Source of the DNA: Osmia lignaria lignaria
Taxonomy: Eukaryota; Arthropoda; Insecta; Hymenoptera; Megachilidae
Direction of reading: 5' to 3'
Assembly (NCBI RefSeq): GCF_051020975.1
Contig: NW_027478161.1
Coordinates: forward strand, 3,720,001 to 3,784,000
DNA length: 64,000 bases
The position numbers and the translations under genes were made by a program. The notes beneath the pieces are model-generated. The model saw nothing but the letters and a program-made list of their open reading frames with translations, was not told the origin of the DNA and did no database searches. Shown here one piece after another: positions 25,601-40,422 of the stretch (the stretch's first letter is position 1; every line of letters begins with the position of its first letter).

Positions 25601-25933
25601 TTCCGAGATATTTGCAGATTCAGCTCAAAGGAACTGGCCTGACGGACATATTTCGAGATATTTCTTCTTCTTGTTGTTCTTCCTCTGCACAGCTAAGCTG
25701 GAAGTGGCATTTGCAGCTCGCAATAGTGCAGAGTTATCTCAAAGAAAGGGGCCACGGTGTTTCTGTATCTCTATTATGTTGGTGCGGCTTCGGAACTTTT
25801 AAATATCTTGATATATCTCGAGAACTACGCATCTGATCAAAAAATATCATAGAACATAAAAAGTAGGAAACTTAATTCTCTACAAAAAAGGTCTCTTAAC
25901 ATTTTGCCATAGCTCGCTTCGTTTCCGAGATAT

Positions 25934-28900
25934 TTGCAGATTCAGCTCAAAGGAACTGGCCTGACGGACATATTTCGAGATATTTCTTCTTCTTGTTGTT
26001 CTTCTTCTGCACAGCTAAGCTGGAAGTGGCATTTGCGGCTCGCACTAGTGCAGAGTTATCTCAAAGAAAGGGGCCACGGTGTTTCTGTATCTCTATTATG
26101 TTGGTGCTGCTTCGGAACTTTTAAATATCTCGATATATCTCGAAAACTACGCTTCTGATCAAAAAATATCATAGAACATAAATTGTAGGAAACAGAATTC
26201 TCTACAAAAAAGGTCTCTTAACATTTTGCCATAGCTCGCTTCGTTTCCGAGATATTTGCAGATATATCTCAAGGGAAGGGGCCTGACGGACATATTTCGA
26301 GATATTTCTTCTTCTTGTTGTTCTTCTTCTGCACAGCTAAGCTGGAAGTGGCATTTGCGGCTCGCACTAGTGCAGAGTTATCTCAAAGAAAGGGGCCGCG
26401 GTGTTTCTGTATCTCTATTATGTTGGTGCGGCTTCGGAACTTTTAAATATCTCGATACATCTCGAAAACTACGCTTCTGATCAAAAAATATCATAGAACC
26501 TAAATTGTAGGAAACATAATTCTCTACAAAAAAGGTCTCTTAACATTTTGCCATAGCTCGCTTCGTTTCCGAGATATTTGCAGATATATCTCAAGGGAAG
26601 GGGCCTGACGGACATATTTCGAGATATTTCTTCTTCTTGTTATTCTTCTTCTGCACAGCTAAGCTGGAAGTGGCATTTACAGCTCGCAATAGTGCAGAGT
26701 TATCTCAAAGAAAGGGGCCACGGTGTTTCTGTATCTCTATTATGTTGGTGCGGCTTCGGAACTTTTAAATACCTTGATATATCTCGAGAACTACGCATCT
26801 GATCAAAAAATATCATACAAGATAAAAAGTAGGAAACTTCATTCTCTACAAAAAAGGTCTCTTAACATTTTGCCATAGCTCGCTTCGTTTCCGAGATATT
26901 TGCAGATTTATCTCAAGGGAAGGGGCCTGACGGACATATTTCGAGATATTTCTTCTTCTTGTTGTTCTTCTTCTGCACAGCTAAGCTGGAAGTGGCATTT
27001 GCGGCTCGCACTAGTGCAGAGTTATCTCAAAGAAAGGGGCCACGGTGTTTCTGTATCCCTATTATGTTGGTGCGGCTTCGGAACTTTTAAATATCTCGAT
27101 ATATCTCGAGAACTACGCTTCTGATCAAAAAATATCATAGAACATAAATTGTAGGAAACATAATTCTCTACAAAAAACGTCTCTTAACATTTTGCCATAG
27201 CTCGCTTCGTTTCCGAGATATTTGCAGATTCAGCTCAAAGGAACTGGCCTGACGGACATGTTTCGAGATATTTCTTCTTCTTGTTGTTCTTCCTCTGCAC
27301 AGCTAAGCTGGAAGTGGCATTTGCGGCTCGCACTAGTGCAGAGTTATCTCAAAGAAAGGGGCCACGGTGTTTCTGTATCCCTATTATGTTGGTGCGGCTT
27401 CGGAACTTTTAAATATCTCGATATATCTCGAGAACTACGCTTCTGATCAAAAAATATCATAGAACATAAATTGTAGGAAACATAATTCTCTACAAAAAAC
27501 GTCTCTTAACATTTTGCCATAGCTCGCTTCGTTTCCGAGATATTTGCAGATTCAGCTCAAAGGAACTGGCCTGACGGACATATTTCGAGATATTTCTTCT
27601 TCTTGTTGTTCTTCCTCTGCACAGCTAAGCTGGAAGTGGCATTTGCAGCTCGCAATAGTGCAGAGTTATCTCAAAGAAAGGGGCCACGGTGTTTCTGTAT
27701 CTCTATTATGTTGGTGCGGCTTCGGAACTTTTAAATATCTTGATATATCTCGAGAACTACGCATCTGATCAAAAAATATCATAGAACATAAAAAGTAGGA
27801 AACTTAATTCTCTACAAAAAAGGTCTCTTAACATTTTGCCATAGCTCGCTTCGTTTCCGAGATATTTGCAGATTCAGCTCAAAGGAACTGGCCTGACGGA
27901 CATATTTCGAGATATTTCTTCTTCTTGTTGTTCTTCTTCTGCACAGCTAAGCTGGAAGTGGCATTTGCGGCTCGCACTAGTGCAGAGTTATCTCAAAGAA
28001 AGGGGCCACGGTGTTTCTGTATCTCTATTATGTTGGTGCGGCTTCGGAACTTTTAAATATCTCGATATATCTCGAAAACTACGCTTCTGATCAAAAAATA
28101 TCATAGAACGTAAATTGTAGGAAACAGAATTCTCTACAAAAAAGGTCTCTTAACATTTTGCCATAGCTCGCTTCGTTTCCGAGATATTTGCAGATATATC
28201 TCAAGGGAAGGGGCCTGACGGACATATTTCGAGATATTTCTTCTTCTTGTTGTTCTTCTTCTGCACAGCTGAGCTGGAAGTGGCATTTGCGGCTCGCACT
28301 AGTGCAGAGTTATCTCAAAGAAAGGGGCCACGGTGTTTCTGTATCCCTATTATGTTGGTGCGGCTTCGGAACTTTTAAATATCTCGATATATCTCGAGAA
28401 CTACGCTTCTGATCAAAAAATATCATAGAACATAAATTGTAGGAAACATAATTCTCTACAAAAAACGTCTCTTAACATTTTGCCATAGCTCGCTTCGTTT
28501 CCGAGATATTTGCAGATTCAGCTCAAAGGAACTGGCCTGACGGACATATTTCGAGATATTTCTTCTTCTTGTTGTTCTTCCTCTGCACAGCTAAGCTGGA
28601 AGTGGCATTTGCGGCTCGCACTAGTGCAGAGTTATCTCAAAGAAAGGGGCCACGGTGTTTCTGTATCCCTATTATGTTGGTGCGGCTTCGGAACTTTTAA
28701 ATATCTCGATATATCTCGAGAACTACGCTTCTGATCAAAAAATATCATAGAACATAAATTGTAGGAAACATAATTCTCTACAAAAAACGTCTCTTAACAT
28801 TTTGCCATAGCTCGCTTCGTTTCCGAGATATTTGCAGATTCAGCTCAAAGGAACTGGCCTGACGGACATATTTCGAGATATTTCTTCTTCTTGTTGTTCT

Positions 28901-29475
28901 TCCTCTGCACAGCTAAGCTGGAAGTGGCATTTGCAGCTCGCAATAGTGCAGAGTTATCTCAAAGAAAGGGGCCACGGTGTTTCTGTATCTCTATTATGTT
29001 GGTGCGGCTTCGGAACTTTTAAATATCTTGATATATCTCGAGAACTACGCATCTGATCAAAAAATATCATAGAACATAAAAAGTAGGAAACTTAATTCTC
29101 TACAAAAAAGGTCTCTTAACATTTTGCCACAGCTCGCTTCGTTTCCGAGATATTTGCAGATTTATCTCAAGGGAAGGGGCCTGACGGACATATTTCGAGA
29201 TATTTCTTCTTCTTGTTGTTCTTCTTCTGCACAGCTAAGCTGGAAGTGGCATTTGCGGCTCGCACTAGTGCAGAGTTATCTCAAAGAAAGGGGCCACAGT
29301 GTTTCTGTATCCCTATTATGTTGGTGCGGCTTCGGAACTTTTAAATATCTCGATATATCTCGAAAACTACGCTTCTGATCAAAAAATATCATAGAACATA
29401 AAAAGTAGGAAACTTAATTCTGTACAAAAAAGGTCTCTTAACATTTTGCCATAGCTCGCTTCGTTTCCGAGATAT
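25934..29475 (+). repeat. Higher-order repeat, first copy (11 monomers)
   Basis: It opens with the ordered trio TGGTGCTGC (25934), GGCCGCGG with GATACATCTC (26256), and CTTGTTATTC with CATACAAGATAA and CTTCATTC (26578). B/Q-type units with CCCTATT follow, and then 27866 with GAACGTAAATTG and GAAACAGAATTC. About the first nine monomers match the next copy at offset 3542; 28832 and 29154 do not. Private variants such as GACATGTTTCG (27222) and TACCTTGAT (26578) show it has diverged slightly. Confidence 0.88.
27544..27865 (+). repeat. Reference monomer, Q-type (central zone)
   Basis: Example of the Q subtype. Its first 30 bases read GCAGATTCAGCTCAAAGG followed by AACTGGCC instead of the TTATCTCAAGGGAAGGGGCC form, and it usually has TTCCTCTGC after the pyrimidine tract. 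The change removes the ATATCTC arm of the small inverted repeat at the unit start. Q-type units first appear at 11445 and last at 49422; none is seen in the outer zones. The body of a Q-type unit may be A-like (as here) or B-like. Confidence 0.92.
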
Positions 29476-32400
29476 TTGCAGATTCAGCTCAAAGGAACTG
29501 GCCTGACGGACATATTTCGAGATATTTCTTCTTCTTGTTGTTCTTCTTCTGCACAGCTAAGCTGGAAGTGGCATTTGCGGCTCGCACTAGTGCAGAGTTA
29601 TCTCAAAGAAAGGGGCCACGGTGTTTCGGTATCTCTATTATGTTGGTGCTGCTTCGGAACTTTTAAATATCTCGATATATCTCGAAAACTACGCTTCTGA
29701 TCAAAAAATATCATAGAACATAAATTGTAGGAAACAGAATTCTCTACAAAAAAGGTCTCTTAACATTTTGCCATAGCTCGCTTCGTTTCCGAGATATTTG
29801 CAGATATATCTCAAGGGAAGGGGCCTGACGGACATATTTCGAGATATTTCTTCTTCTTGTTGTTCTTCTTCTGCACAGCTAAGCTGGAAGTGGCATTTGC
29901 GGCTCGCACTAGTGCAGAGTTATCTCAAAGAAAGGGGCCGCGGTGTTTCTGTATCTCTATTATGTTGGTGCGGCTTCGGAACTTTTAAATATCTCGATAC
30001 ATCTCGAAAACTACGCTTCTGATCAAAAAATATCATAGAACCTAAATTGTAGGAAACATAATTCTCTACAAAAAAGGTCTCTTAACATTTTGCCATAGCT
30101 CGCTTCGTTTCCGAGATATTTGCAGATATATCTCAAGGGAAGGGGCCTGACGGACATATTTCGAGATATTTCTTCTTCTTGTTATTCTTCTTCTGCACAG
30201 CTAAGCTGGAAGTGGCATTTACAGCTCGCAATAGTACAGAGTTATCTCAAAGAAAGGGGCCACGGTGTTTCTGTATCTCTATTATGTTGGTGCGGCTTCG
30301 GAACTTTTAAATATCTTGATATATCTCGAGAACTACGCATCTGATCAAAAAATATCATACAAGATAAAAAGTAGGAAACTTCATTCTCTACAAAAAAGGT
30401 CTCTTAACATTTTGCCATAGCTCGCTTCGTTTCCGAGATATTTGCAGATTTATCTCAAGGGAAGGGGCCTGACGGACATATTTCGAGATATTTCTTCTTC
30501 TTGTTGTTCTTCTTCTGCACAGCTAAGCTGGAAGTGGCATTTGCGGCTCGCACTAGTGCAGAGTTATCTCAAAGAAAGGGGCCACGGTGTTTCTGTATCC
30601 CTATTATGTTGGTGCGGCTTCGGAACTTTTAAATATCTCGATATATCTCGAGAACTACGCTTCTGATCAAAAAATATCATAGAACATAAATTGTAGGAAA
30701 CATAATTCTCTACAAAAAACGTCTCTTAACATTTTGCCATAGCTCGCTTCGTTTCCGAGATATTTGCAGATTCAGCTCAAAGGAACTGGCCTGACGGACA
30801 TATTTCGAGATATTTCTTCTTCTTGTTGTTCTTCCTCTGCACAGCTAAGCTGGAAGTGGCATTTGCGGCTCGCACTAGTGCAGAGTTATCTCAAAGAAAG
30901 GGGCCACGGTGTTTCTGTATCCCTATTATGTTGGTGCGGCTTCGGAACTTTTAAATATCTCGATATATCTCGAGAACTACGCTTCTGATCAAAAAATATC
31001 ATAGAACATAAATTGTAGGAAACATAATTCTCTACAAAAAACGTCTCTTAACATTTTGCCATAGCTCGCTTCGTTTCCGAGATATTTGCAGATTCAGCTC
31101 AAAGGAACTGGCCTGACGGACATATTTCGAGATATTTCTTCTTCTTGTTGTTCTTCCTCTGCACAGCTAAGCTGGAAGTGGCATTTGCAGCTCGCAATAG
31201 TGCAGAGTTATCTCAAAGAAAGGGGCCACGGTGTTTCTGTATCTCTATTATGTTGGTGCGGCTTCGGAACTTTTAAATATCTTGATATATCTCGAGAACT
31301 ACGCATCTGATCAAAAAATATCATAGAACATAAAAAGTAGGAAACTTAATTCTCTACAAAAAAGGTCTCTTAACATTTTGCCATAGCTCGCTTCGTTTCC
31401 GAGATATTTGCAGATTCAGCTCAAAGGAACTGGCCTGACGGACATATTTCGAGATATTTCTTCTTCTTGTTGTTCTTCTTCTGCACAGCTAAGCTGGAAG
31501 TGGCATTTGCGGCTCGCACTAGTGCAGAGTTATCTCAAAGAAAGGGGCCACGGTGTTTCTGTATCTCTATTATGTTGGTGCGGCTTCGGAACTTTTAAAT
31601 ATCTCGATATATCTCGAAAACTACGCTTCTGATCAAAAAATATCATAGAACGTAAATTGTAGGAAACAGAATTCTCTACAAAAAAGGTCTCTTAACATTT
31701 TGCCATAGCTCGCTTCGTTTCCGGGATATTTGCAGATATATCTCAAGGGAAGGGGCCTGACGGACATATTTCGAGATATTTCTTCTTCTTGTTGTTCTTC
31801 TTCTGCACAGCTAAGCTGGAAGTGGCATTTGCGGCTCGCACTAGTGCAGAGTTATCTCAAAGAAAGGGGCCACGGTGTTTCTGTATCCCTATTATGTTGG
31901 TGCGGCTTCGGAACTTTTAAATATCTCGATATATCTCGAGAACTACGCTTCTGATCAAAAAATATCATAGAACATAAATTGTAGGAAACATAATTCTCTA
32001 CAAAAAACGTCTCTTAACATTTTGCCATAGCTCGCTTCGTTTCCGAGATATTTGCAGATTCAGCTCAAAGGAACTGGCCTGACGGACATATTTCGAGATA
32101 TTTCTTCTTCTTGTTGTTCTTCCTCTGCACAGCTAAGCTGGAAGTGGCATTTGCGGCTCGCACTAGTGCAGAGTTATCTCAAAGAAAGGGGCCACGGTGT
32201 TTCTGTATCCCTATTATGTTGGTGCGGCTTCGGAACTTTTAAATATCTCGATATATCTCGAGAACTACGCTTCTGATCAAAAAATATCATAGAACATAAA
32301 TTGTAGGAAACATAATTCTCTACAAAAAAGGTCTCTTAACATTTTGCCATAGCTCGCTTCGTTTCCGAGATATTTGCAGATATATCTCAAGGGAAGGGGC

Positions 32401-33339
32401 CTGACGGACATATTTCGAGATATTTCTTCTTCTTGTTGTTCTTCTTCTGCACAGCTAAGCTGGAAGTGGCATTTACAGCTCGCAATAGTGCAGCGTTATC
32501 TCAAAGAAAGGGGCCACGGTGTTTCTGTATCTCTATTATGTTGGTGCGGCTTCGGAACTTTTAAATATCTCGATATATCTCGAAAACTACGCTTCTGATC
32601 AAAAAATATCATAGAACATAAATTGTAGGAAACATAATTCTCTACAAAAAAGGTCTCTTAACATTTTGCCATAGCTCGCTTCGTTTCCGAGATATTTGCA
32701 GATATATCTCAAGGGAAGGGGCCTGACGGACATATTTCGAGATATTTCTTCTTCTTGTTGTTCTTCTTCTGCACAGCTGAGCTGGAAGTGGCATTTGCGG
32801 CTCGCACTAGTGCAGAGTTATCTCAAAGAAAGGGGCCACGGTGTTTCTGTATCCCTATTATGTTGGTGCGGCTTCGGAACTTTTAAATATCTCGATATAT
32901 CTCGAGAACTACGCTTCTGATCAAAAAATATCATAGAACATAAATTGTAGGAAACATAATTCTCTACAAAAAACGTCTCTTAACATTTTGCCATAGCTCG
33001 CTTCGTTTCCGAGATATTTGCAGATTCAGCTCAAAGGAACTGGCCTGACGGACATATTTCGAGATATTTCTTCTTCTTGTTGTTCTTCCTCTGCACAGCT
33101 AAGCTGGAAGTGGCATTTGCAGCTCGCAATAGTGCAGAGTTATCTCAAAGAAAGGGGCCACGGTGTTTCTGTATCTCTATTATGTTGGTGCGGCTTCGGA
33201 ACTTTTAAATATCTTGATATATCTCGAGAACTACGCATCTGATCAAAAAATATCATAGAACATAAAAAGTAGGAAACTTAATTCTCTACAAAAAAGGTCT
33301 CTTAACATTTTGCCATAGCTCGCTTCGTTTCCGAGATAT
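29476..33339 (+). repeat. Higher-order repeat, second copy (12 monomers)
   Basis: The same trio of marked units begins at 29476, 29798 and 30120, followed by the same order through 32052. This copy is one monomer longer than the previous one before the trio returns at 33340. Private variants include GTTTCGGTATC (29476), AGTACAGAG (30120) and TTCCGGGATAT (31730). The monomer at 32374 is an A/B chimera with GCAGCGTTATC. Confidence 0.87.
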
Positions 33340-36300
33340 TTGCAGATTCAGCTCAAAGGAACTGGCCTGACGGACATATTTCGAGATATTTCTTCTTCTT
33401 GTTGTTCTTCTTCTGCACAGCTAAGCTGGAAGTGGCATTTGCGGCTCGCACTAGTGCAGAGTTATCTCAAAGAAAGGGGCCACGGTGTTTCTGTATCTCT
33501 ATTATGTTGGTGCTGCTTCGGAACTTTTAAATATCTCGATATATCTCGAAAACTACGCTTCTGATCAAAAAATATCATAGAACATAAATTGTAGGAAACA
33601 GAATTCTCTACAAAAAAGGTCTCTTAACATTTTGCCATAGCTCGCTTCGTTTCCGAGATATTTGCAGATATATCTCAAGGGAAGGGGCCTGACGGACATA
33701 TTTCGAGATATTTCTTCTTCTTGTTGTTCTTCTTCTGCACAGCTAAGCTGGAAGTGGCATTTGCGGCTCGCACTAGTGCAGAGTTATCTCAAAGAAAGGG
33801 GCCGCGGTGTTTCTGTATCTCTATTATGTTGGTGCGGCTTCGGAACTTTTAAATATCTCGATACATCTCGAAAACTACGCTTCTGATCAAAAAATATCAT
33901 AGAACCTAAATTGTAGGAAACATAATTCTCTACAAAAAAGGTCTCTTAACATTTTGCCATAGCTCGCTTCGTTTCCGAGATATTTGCAGATATATCTCAA
34001 GGGAAGGGGCCTGACGGACATATTTCGAGATATTTCTTCTTCTTGTTATTCTTCTTCTGCACAGCTAAGCTGGAAGTGGCATTTACAGCTCGCAATAGTG
34101 CAGAGTTATCTCAAAGAAAGGGGCCACGGTGTTTCTGTATCTCTATTATGTTGGTGCGGCTTCGGAACTTTTAAATATCTTGATATATCTCGAGAACTAC
34201 GCATCTGATCAAAAAATATCATACAAGATAAAAAGTAGGAAACTTCATTCTCTACAAAAAAGGTCTCTTAACATTTTGCCATAGCTCGCTTCGTTTCCGA
34301 GATATTTGCAGATTTATCTCAAGGGAAGGGGCCTGACGGACATATTTCGAGATATTTCTTCTTCTTGTTGTTCTTCTTCTGCACAGCTAAGCTGGAAGTG
34401 GCATTTGCGGCTCGCACTAGTGCAGAGTTATCTCAAAGAAAGGGGCCACGGTGTTTCTGTATCCCTATTATGTTGGTGCGGCTTCGGAACTTTTAAATAT
34501 CTCGATATATCTCGAGAACTACGCTTCTGATCAAAAAATATCATAGAACATAAATTGTAGGAAACATAATTCTCTACAAAAAACGTCTCTTAACATTTTG
34601 CCATAGCTCGCTTCGTTTCCGAGATATTTGCAGATTCAGCTCAAAGGAACTGGCCTGACGGACATATTTCGAGATATTTCTTCTTCTTGTTGTTCTTCCT
34701 CTGCACAGCTAAGCTGGAAGTGGCATTTGCGGCTCGCACTAGTGCAGAGTTATCTCAAAGAAAGGGGCCACGGTGTTTCTGTATCCCTATTATGTTGGTG
34801 CGGCTTCGGAACTTTTAAATATCTCGATATATCTCGAGAACTACGCTTCTGATCAAAAAATATCATAGAACATAAATTGTAGGAAACATAATTCTCTACA
34901 AAAAACGTCTCTTAACATTTTGCCATAGCTCGCTTCGTTTCCGAGATATTTGCAGATTCAGCTCAAAGGAACTGGCCTGACGGACATATTTCGAGATATT
35001 TCTTCTTCTTGTTGTTCTTCCTCTGCACAGCTAAGCTGGAAGTGGCATTTGCAGCTCGCAATAGTGCAGAGTTATCTCAAAGAAAGGGGCCACGGTGTTT
35101 CTGTATCTCTATTATGTTGGTGCGGCTTCGGAACTTTTAAATATCTTGATATATCTCGAGAACTACGCATCTGATCAAAAAATATCATAGAACATAAAAA
35201 GTAGGAAACTTAATTCTCTACAAAAAAGGTCTCTTAACATTTTGCCATAGCTCGCTTCGTTTCCGAGATATTTGCAGATTCAGCTCAAAGGAACTGGCCT
35301 GACGGACATATTTCGAGATATTTCTTCTTCTTGTTGTTCTTCTTCTGCACAGCTAAGCTGGAAGTGGCATTTGCGGCTCGCACTAGTGCAGAGTTATCTC
35401 AAAGAAAGGGGCCACGGTGTTTCTGTATCTCTATTATGTTGGTGCGGCTTCGGAACTTTTAAATATCTCGATATATCTCGAAAACTACGCTTCTGATCAA
35501 AAAATATCATAGAACGTAAATTGTAGGAAACAGAATTCTCTACAAAAAAGGTCTCTTAACATTTTGCCATAGCTCGCTTCGTTTCCGAGATATTTGCAGA
35601 TATATCTCAAGGGAAGGGGCCTGACGGACATATTTCGAGATATTTCTTCTTCTTGTTGTTCTTCTTCTGCACAGCTAAGCTGGAAGTGGCATTTGCGGCT
35701 CGCACTAGTGCAGAGTTATCTCAAAGAAAGGCGCCACGGTGTTTCTGTATCTCTATTATGTTGGTGCGGCTTCGGAACTTTTAAATATCTCGATACATCT
35801 CGAAAACTACGCTTCTGATCAAAAAATATCATAGAACCTAAATTGTAGGAAACATAATTCTCTACAAAAAGGTCTCTTAACATTTTGCCATAGCTCGCTT
35901 CGTTTCCGAGATATTTGCAGACCTATCTCAAGGGAAGGGGCCTGACGGACATATTTCCAGATATTTCTTCTTCTTGTTGTTCTTCTTCTGCACAGCTAAG
36001 CTGGAAGTGGCATTTACAGCTCGCAATAGTGCAGAGTTATCTCAAAGAAAGGGGCCACGGTGTTTCTGTATCTCTATTATGTTGGTGCGGCTTCGGAACT
36101 TTTAAATATCTTGATATATCTCGAGAACTACGCATCAGATCAAAAAATATCATAGAACATAAAAAGTAGGAAACTTAATTCTCTACAAAAAAGGTCTCTT
36201 AACATTTTGCCATAGCTCTCTTCGTTTCCGAGATATTTGCAGATTTATCTCAAGGGAAGGGGCCTGACGGACATATTTCGAGATATTTCTTCTTCTTGTT

Positions 36301-37202
36301 GTTCTTCTTCTGCACAGCTAAGCTGGAAGTGGCATTTGCAGCTCGCAATAATGCAGAGTTATCTCAAAGAAAGGGGCCACGGTGTTTCTGTATCTCTATT
36401 ATGTTGGTGCGGCTTCGGAACTTTTAAATATCTTGATATATCTCGAGAACTACGCATCTGATCAAAAAATATCATAGAACATAAAAAGTAGGAAACTTAA
36501 TTCTCTACAAAAAAGGTCTCTCAACATTTTGCCATAGCTCGCTTCGTTTCCGAGATATTTGCAGATATATCTCAAGGGTAGGGGCCTGACGGACATATTT
36601 CGAGATATTTCTTCTTCTTGTTGTTCTTCTTCTGCACAGCTAAGCTGGAAGTGGCATTTGCGGCTCGCACTAGTGCAGAGTTATCTCAAAGAAAAGGGCC
36701 ACGGTGTTTCTGTATCTCTATTATGTTGGTGCGGCTTCGGAACTTTTAAATATCTTGATATATCTCAAGAACTACGCATCTGATCAAAAAATATCATAGA
36801 ACATAAAAAGTAGGAAACTTAATTCTCTACAAAAAAGGTCTCTTAACATTTTGCCATAGCTCGCTTCGTTTCCGAGATATGTGCAGATTTATCTCAAGGG
36901 AAGGGGCCTGACGGACATATTTCGAGATATTTCTGCTTCTTGTTGTTCTTCTTCTGCACAGCTAAGCTGGAAGTGGCATTTGCGGCTCGCACTACTGCAG
37001 AGTTATCTCAACGAAAGGGGCCACGGTGTTTCTGTATCTCTATTATGTTGGTGCGGCTTCGGAACTTTTAAATATCTCGATATATCTCGAAAACTACGCT
37101 TCTGATCAAAAAATATCATAGAACATAAATTGTAGGAAACATAATTCTCTACAAAAAAGGTCTCTTAACATTTTGCCATAGCTCGCTTCGTTTCCGAGAT
37201 AT
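33018..37202 (+). repeat. 13-monomer tandem repeat, copy 1
   Basis: Thirteen monomers in order, containing the third instance of the marked trio (33340, 33662, 33984). It continues through GAACGTAAATTG/CAGAATTC (35272), AAGGCGCCACGG (35594), ATTTCCAGATAT with GCATCAGATC (35915), GCTCTCTTCG (36237), GGGTAGGGG with AAAAGGGCC (36559) and TTTCTGCTTC with CACTACTGC and CAACGAAAGG (36881). Length is 4185 because monomer 35594 lacks one A in its A-run. The next copy follows directly. Confidence 0.92.
35594..35914 (+). repeat. 321-bp monomer (A-run shortened by one)
   Basis: The run after CTCTAC has five A before GGTCTC instead of six. The partner monomers at 39779, 41696 and 44594 have the usual length, so this is a private change of the first 13-monomer copy. 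A sequencing homopolymer error is a possible alternative. Confidence 0.88.
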
Positions 37203-40200
37203 TTGCAGATTCAGCTCAAAGGAACTGGCCTGACGGACATATTTCGAGATATTTCTTCTTCTTGTTGTTCTTCCTCTGCACAGCTAAGCTGGAAGTGGCA
37301 TTTGCAGCTCGCACTAGTGCAGAGTTATCTCAAAGAAAGGGGCCACGGTGTTTCTGTATCTCTATTATGTTGGTGCGGCTTCGGAACTTTTAAATATCTT
37401 GATATATCTCGAGAACTACGCATCTGATCAAAAAATATCATAGAACATAAAAAGTAGGAAACTTAATTCTCTACAAAAAAGGTCTCTTAACATTTTGCCA
37501 TAGCTCGCTTCGTTTCCGAGATATTTGCAGATTCAGCTCAAAGGAACTGGCCTGACGGACATATTTCGAGATATTTCTTCTTCTTGTTGTTCTTCTTCTG
37601 CACAGCTAAGCTGGAAGTGGCATTTGCGGCTCGCACTAGTGCAGAGTTATCTCAAAGAAAGGGGCCACGGTGTTTCTGTATCTCTATTATGTTGGTGCTG
37701 CTTCGGAACTTTTAAATATCTCGATATATCTCGAAAACTACGCTTCTGATCAAAAAATATCATAGAACATAAATTGTAGGAAACAGAATTCTCTACAAAA
37801 AAGGTCTCTTAACATTTTGCCATAGCTCGCTTCGTTTCCGAGATATTTGCAGATATATCTCAAGGGAAGGGGCCTGACGGACATATTTCGAGATATTTCT
37901 TCTTCTTGTTGTTCTTCTTCTGCACAGCTAAGCTGGAAGTGGCATTTGCGGCTCGCACTAGTGCAGAGTTATCTCAAAGAAAGGGGCCGCGGTGTTTCTG
38001 TATCTCTATTATGTTGGTGCGGCTTCGGAACTTTTAAATATCTCGATACATCTCGAAAACTACGCTTCTGATCAAAAAATATCATAGAACCTAAATTGTA
38101 GGAAACATAATTCTCTACAAAAAAGGTCTCTTAACATTTTGCCATAGCTCGCTTCGTTTCCGAGATATTTGCAGATATATCTCAAGGGAAGGGGCCTGAC
38201 GGACATATTTCGAGATATTTCTTCTTCTTGTTATTCTTCTTCTGCACAGCTAAGCTGGAAGTGGTATTTACAGCTCGCAATAGTGCAGAGTTATCTCAAA
38301 GAAAGGGGCCACGGTGTTTCTGTATCTCTATTATGTTGGTGCGGCTTCGGAACTTTTAAATATCTTGATATATCTCGAGAACTACGCATCTGATCAAAAA
38401 ATATCATACAAGATAAAAAGTAGGAAACTTCATTCTCTACAAAAAAGGTCTCTTAACATTTTGCCATAGCTCGCTTCGTTTCCGAGATATTTGCAGATTT
38501 ATCTCAAGGGAAGGGGCCTGACGGACATATTTCGAGATATTTCTTCTTCTTGTTGTTCTTCTTCTGCACAGCTAAGCTGGAAGTGGCATTTGCGGCTCGC
38601 ACTAGTGCAGAGTTATCTCAAAGAAAGGGGCCACGGTGTTTCTGTATCCCTATTATGTTGGTGCGGCTTCGGAACTTTTAAATATCTCGATATATCTCGA
38701 GAACTACGCTTCTGATCAAAAAATATCATAGAACATAAATTGTAGGAAACATAATTCTCTACAAAAAACGTCTCTTAACATTTTGCCATAGCTCGCTTCG
38801 TTTCCGAGATATTTGCAGATTCAGCTCAAAGGAACTGGCCTGACGGACATATTTCGAGATATTTCTTCTTCTTGTTGTTCTTCCTCTGCACAGCTAAGCT
38901 GGAAGTGGCATTTGCGGCTCGCACTAGTGCAGAGTTATCTCAAAGAAAGGGGCCACGGTGTTTCTGTATCCCTATTATGTTGGTGCGGCTTCGGAACTTT
39001 TAAATATCTCGATATATCTCGAGAACTACGCTTCTGATCAAAAAATATCATAGAACATAAATTGTAGGAAACATAATTCTCTACAAAAAACGTCTCTTAA
39101 CATTTTGCCATAGCTCGCTTCGTTTCCGAGATATTTGCAGATTCAGCTCAAAGGAACTGGCCTGACGGACATATTTCGAGATATTTCTTCTTCTTGTTGT
39201 TCTTCCTCTGCACAGCTAAGCTGGAAGTGGCATTTGCAGCTCGCAATAGTGCAGAGTTATCTCAAAGAAAGGGGCCACGGTGTTTCTGTATCTCTATTAT
39301 GTTGGTGCGGCTTCGGAACTTTTAAATATCTTGATATATCTCGAGAACTACGCATCTGATCAAAAAATATCATAGAACATAAAAAGTAGGAAACTTAATT
39401 CTCTACAAAAAAGGTCTCTTAACATTTTGCCATAGCTCGCTTCGTTTCCGAGATATTTGCAGATTCAGCTCAAAGGAACTGGCCTGACGGACATATTTCG
39501 AGATATTTCTTCTTCTTGTTGTTCTTCTTCTGCACAGCTAAGCTGGAAGTGGCATGTGCGGCTCGCACTAGTGCAGAGTTATCTCAAAGAAAGGGGCCAC
39601 GGTGTTTCTGTATCTCTATTATGTTGGTGCGGCTTCGGAACTTTTAAATATCTCGATATATCTCGAAAACTACGCTTCTGATCAAAAAATATCATAGAAC
39701 GTAAATTGTAGGAAACAGAATTCTCTACAAAAAAGGTCTCTTAACATTTTGCCATAGCTCGCTTCGTTTCCGAGATATTTGCAGATATATCTCAAGGGAA
39801 GGGGCCTGACGGACATATTTCGAGATATTTCTTCTTCTTGTTGTTCTTCTTCTGCACAGCTAAGCTGGAAGTGGCATTTGCGGCTCGCACTAGTGCAGAG
39901 TTATCTCAAAGAAAGGCGCCACGGTGTTTCTGTATCTCTATTATGTTGGTGCGGCTTCGGAACTTTTAAATATCTCGATACATCTCGAAAACTACGCTTC
40001 TGATCAAAAAATATCATAGAACGTAAATTGTAGGAAACATAATTCTCTACAAAAAAGGTCTCTTAACATTTTGCCATAGCTCGCTTCGTTTCCGAGATAT
40101 TTGCAGATATATCTCAAGGGAAGGGGCCTGACGGACATATTTCCAGATATTTCTTCTTCTTGTTGTTCTTCTTCTGCACAGCTAAGCTGGAAGTGGCATT

Positions 40201-40422
40201 TACAGCTCGCAATAGTGCAGAGTTATCTCAAAGAAAGGGGCCACGGTGTTTCTGTATCTCTATTATGTTGGTGCGGCTTCGGAACTTTTAAATATCTTGA
40301 TATATCTCGAGAACTACGCATCAGATCAAAAAATATCATAGAACATGAAAAGTAGGAAACTTAATTCTCTACAAAAAAGGTCTCTTAACATTTTGCCATA
40401 GCTCTCTTCGTTTCCGAGATAT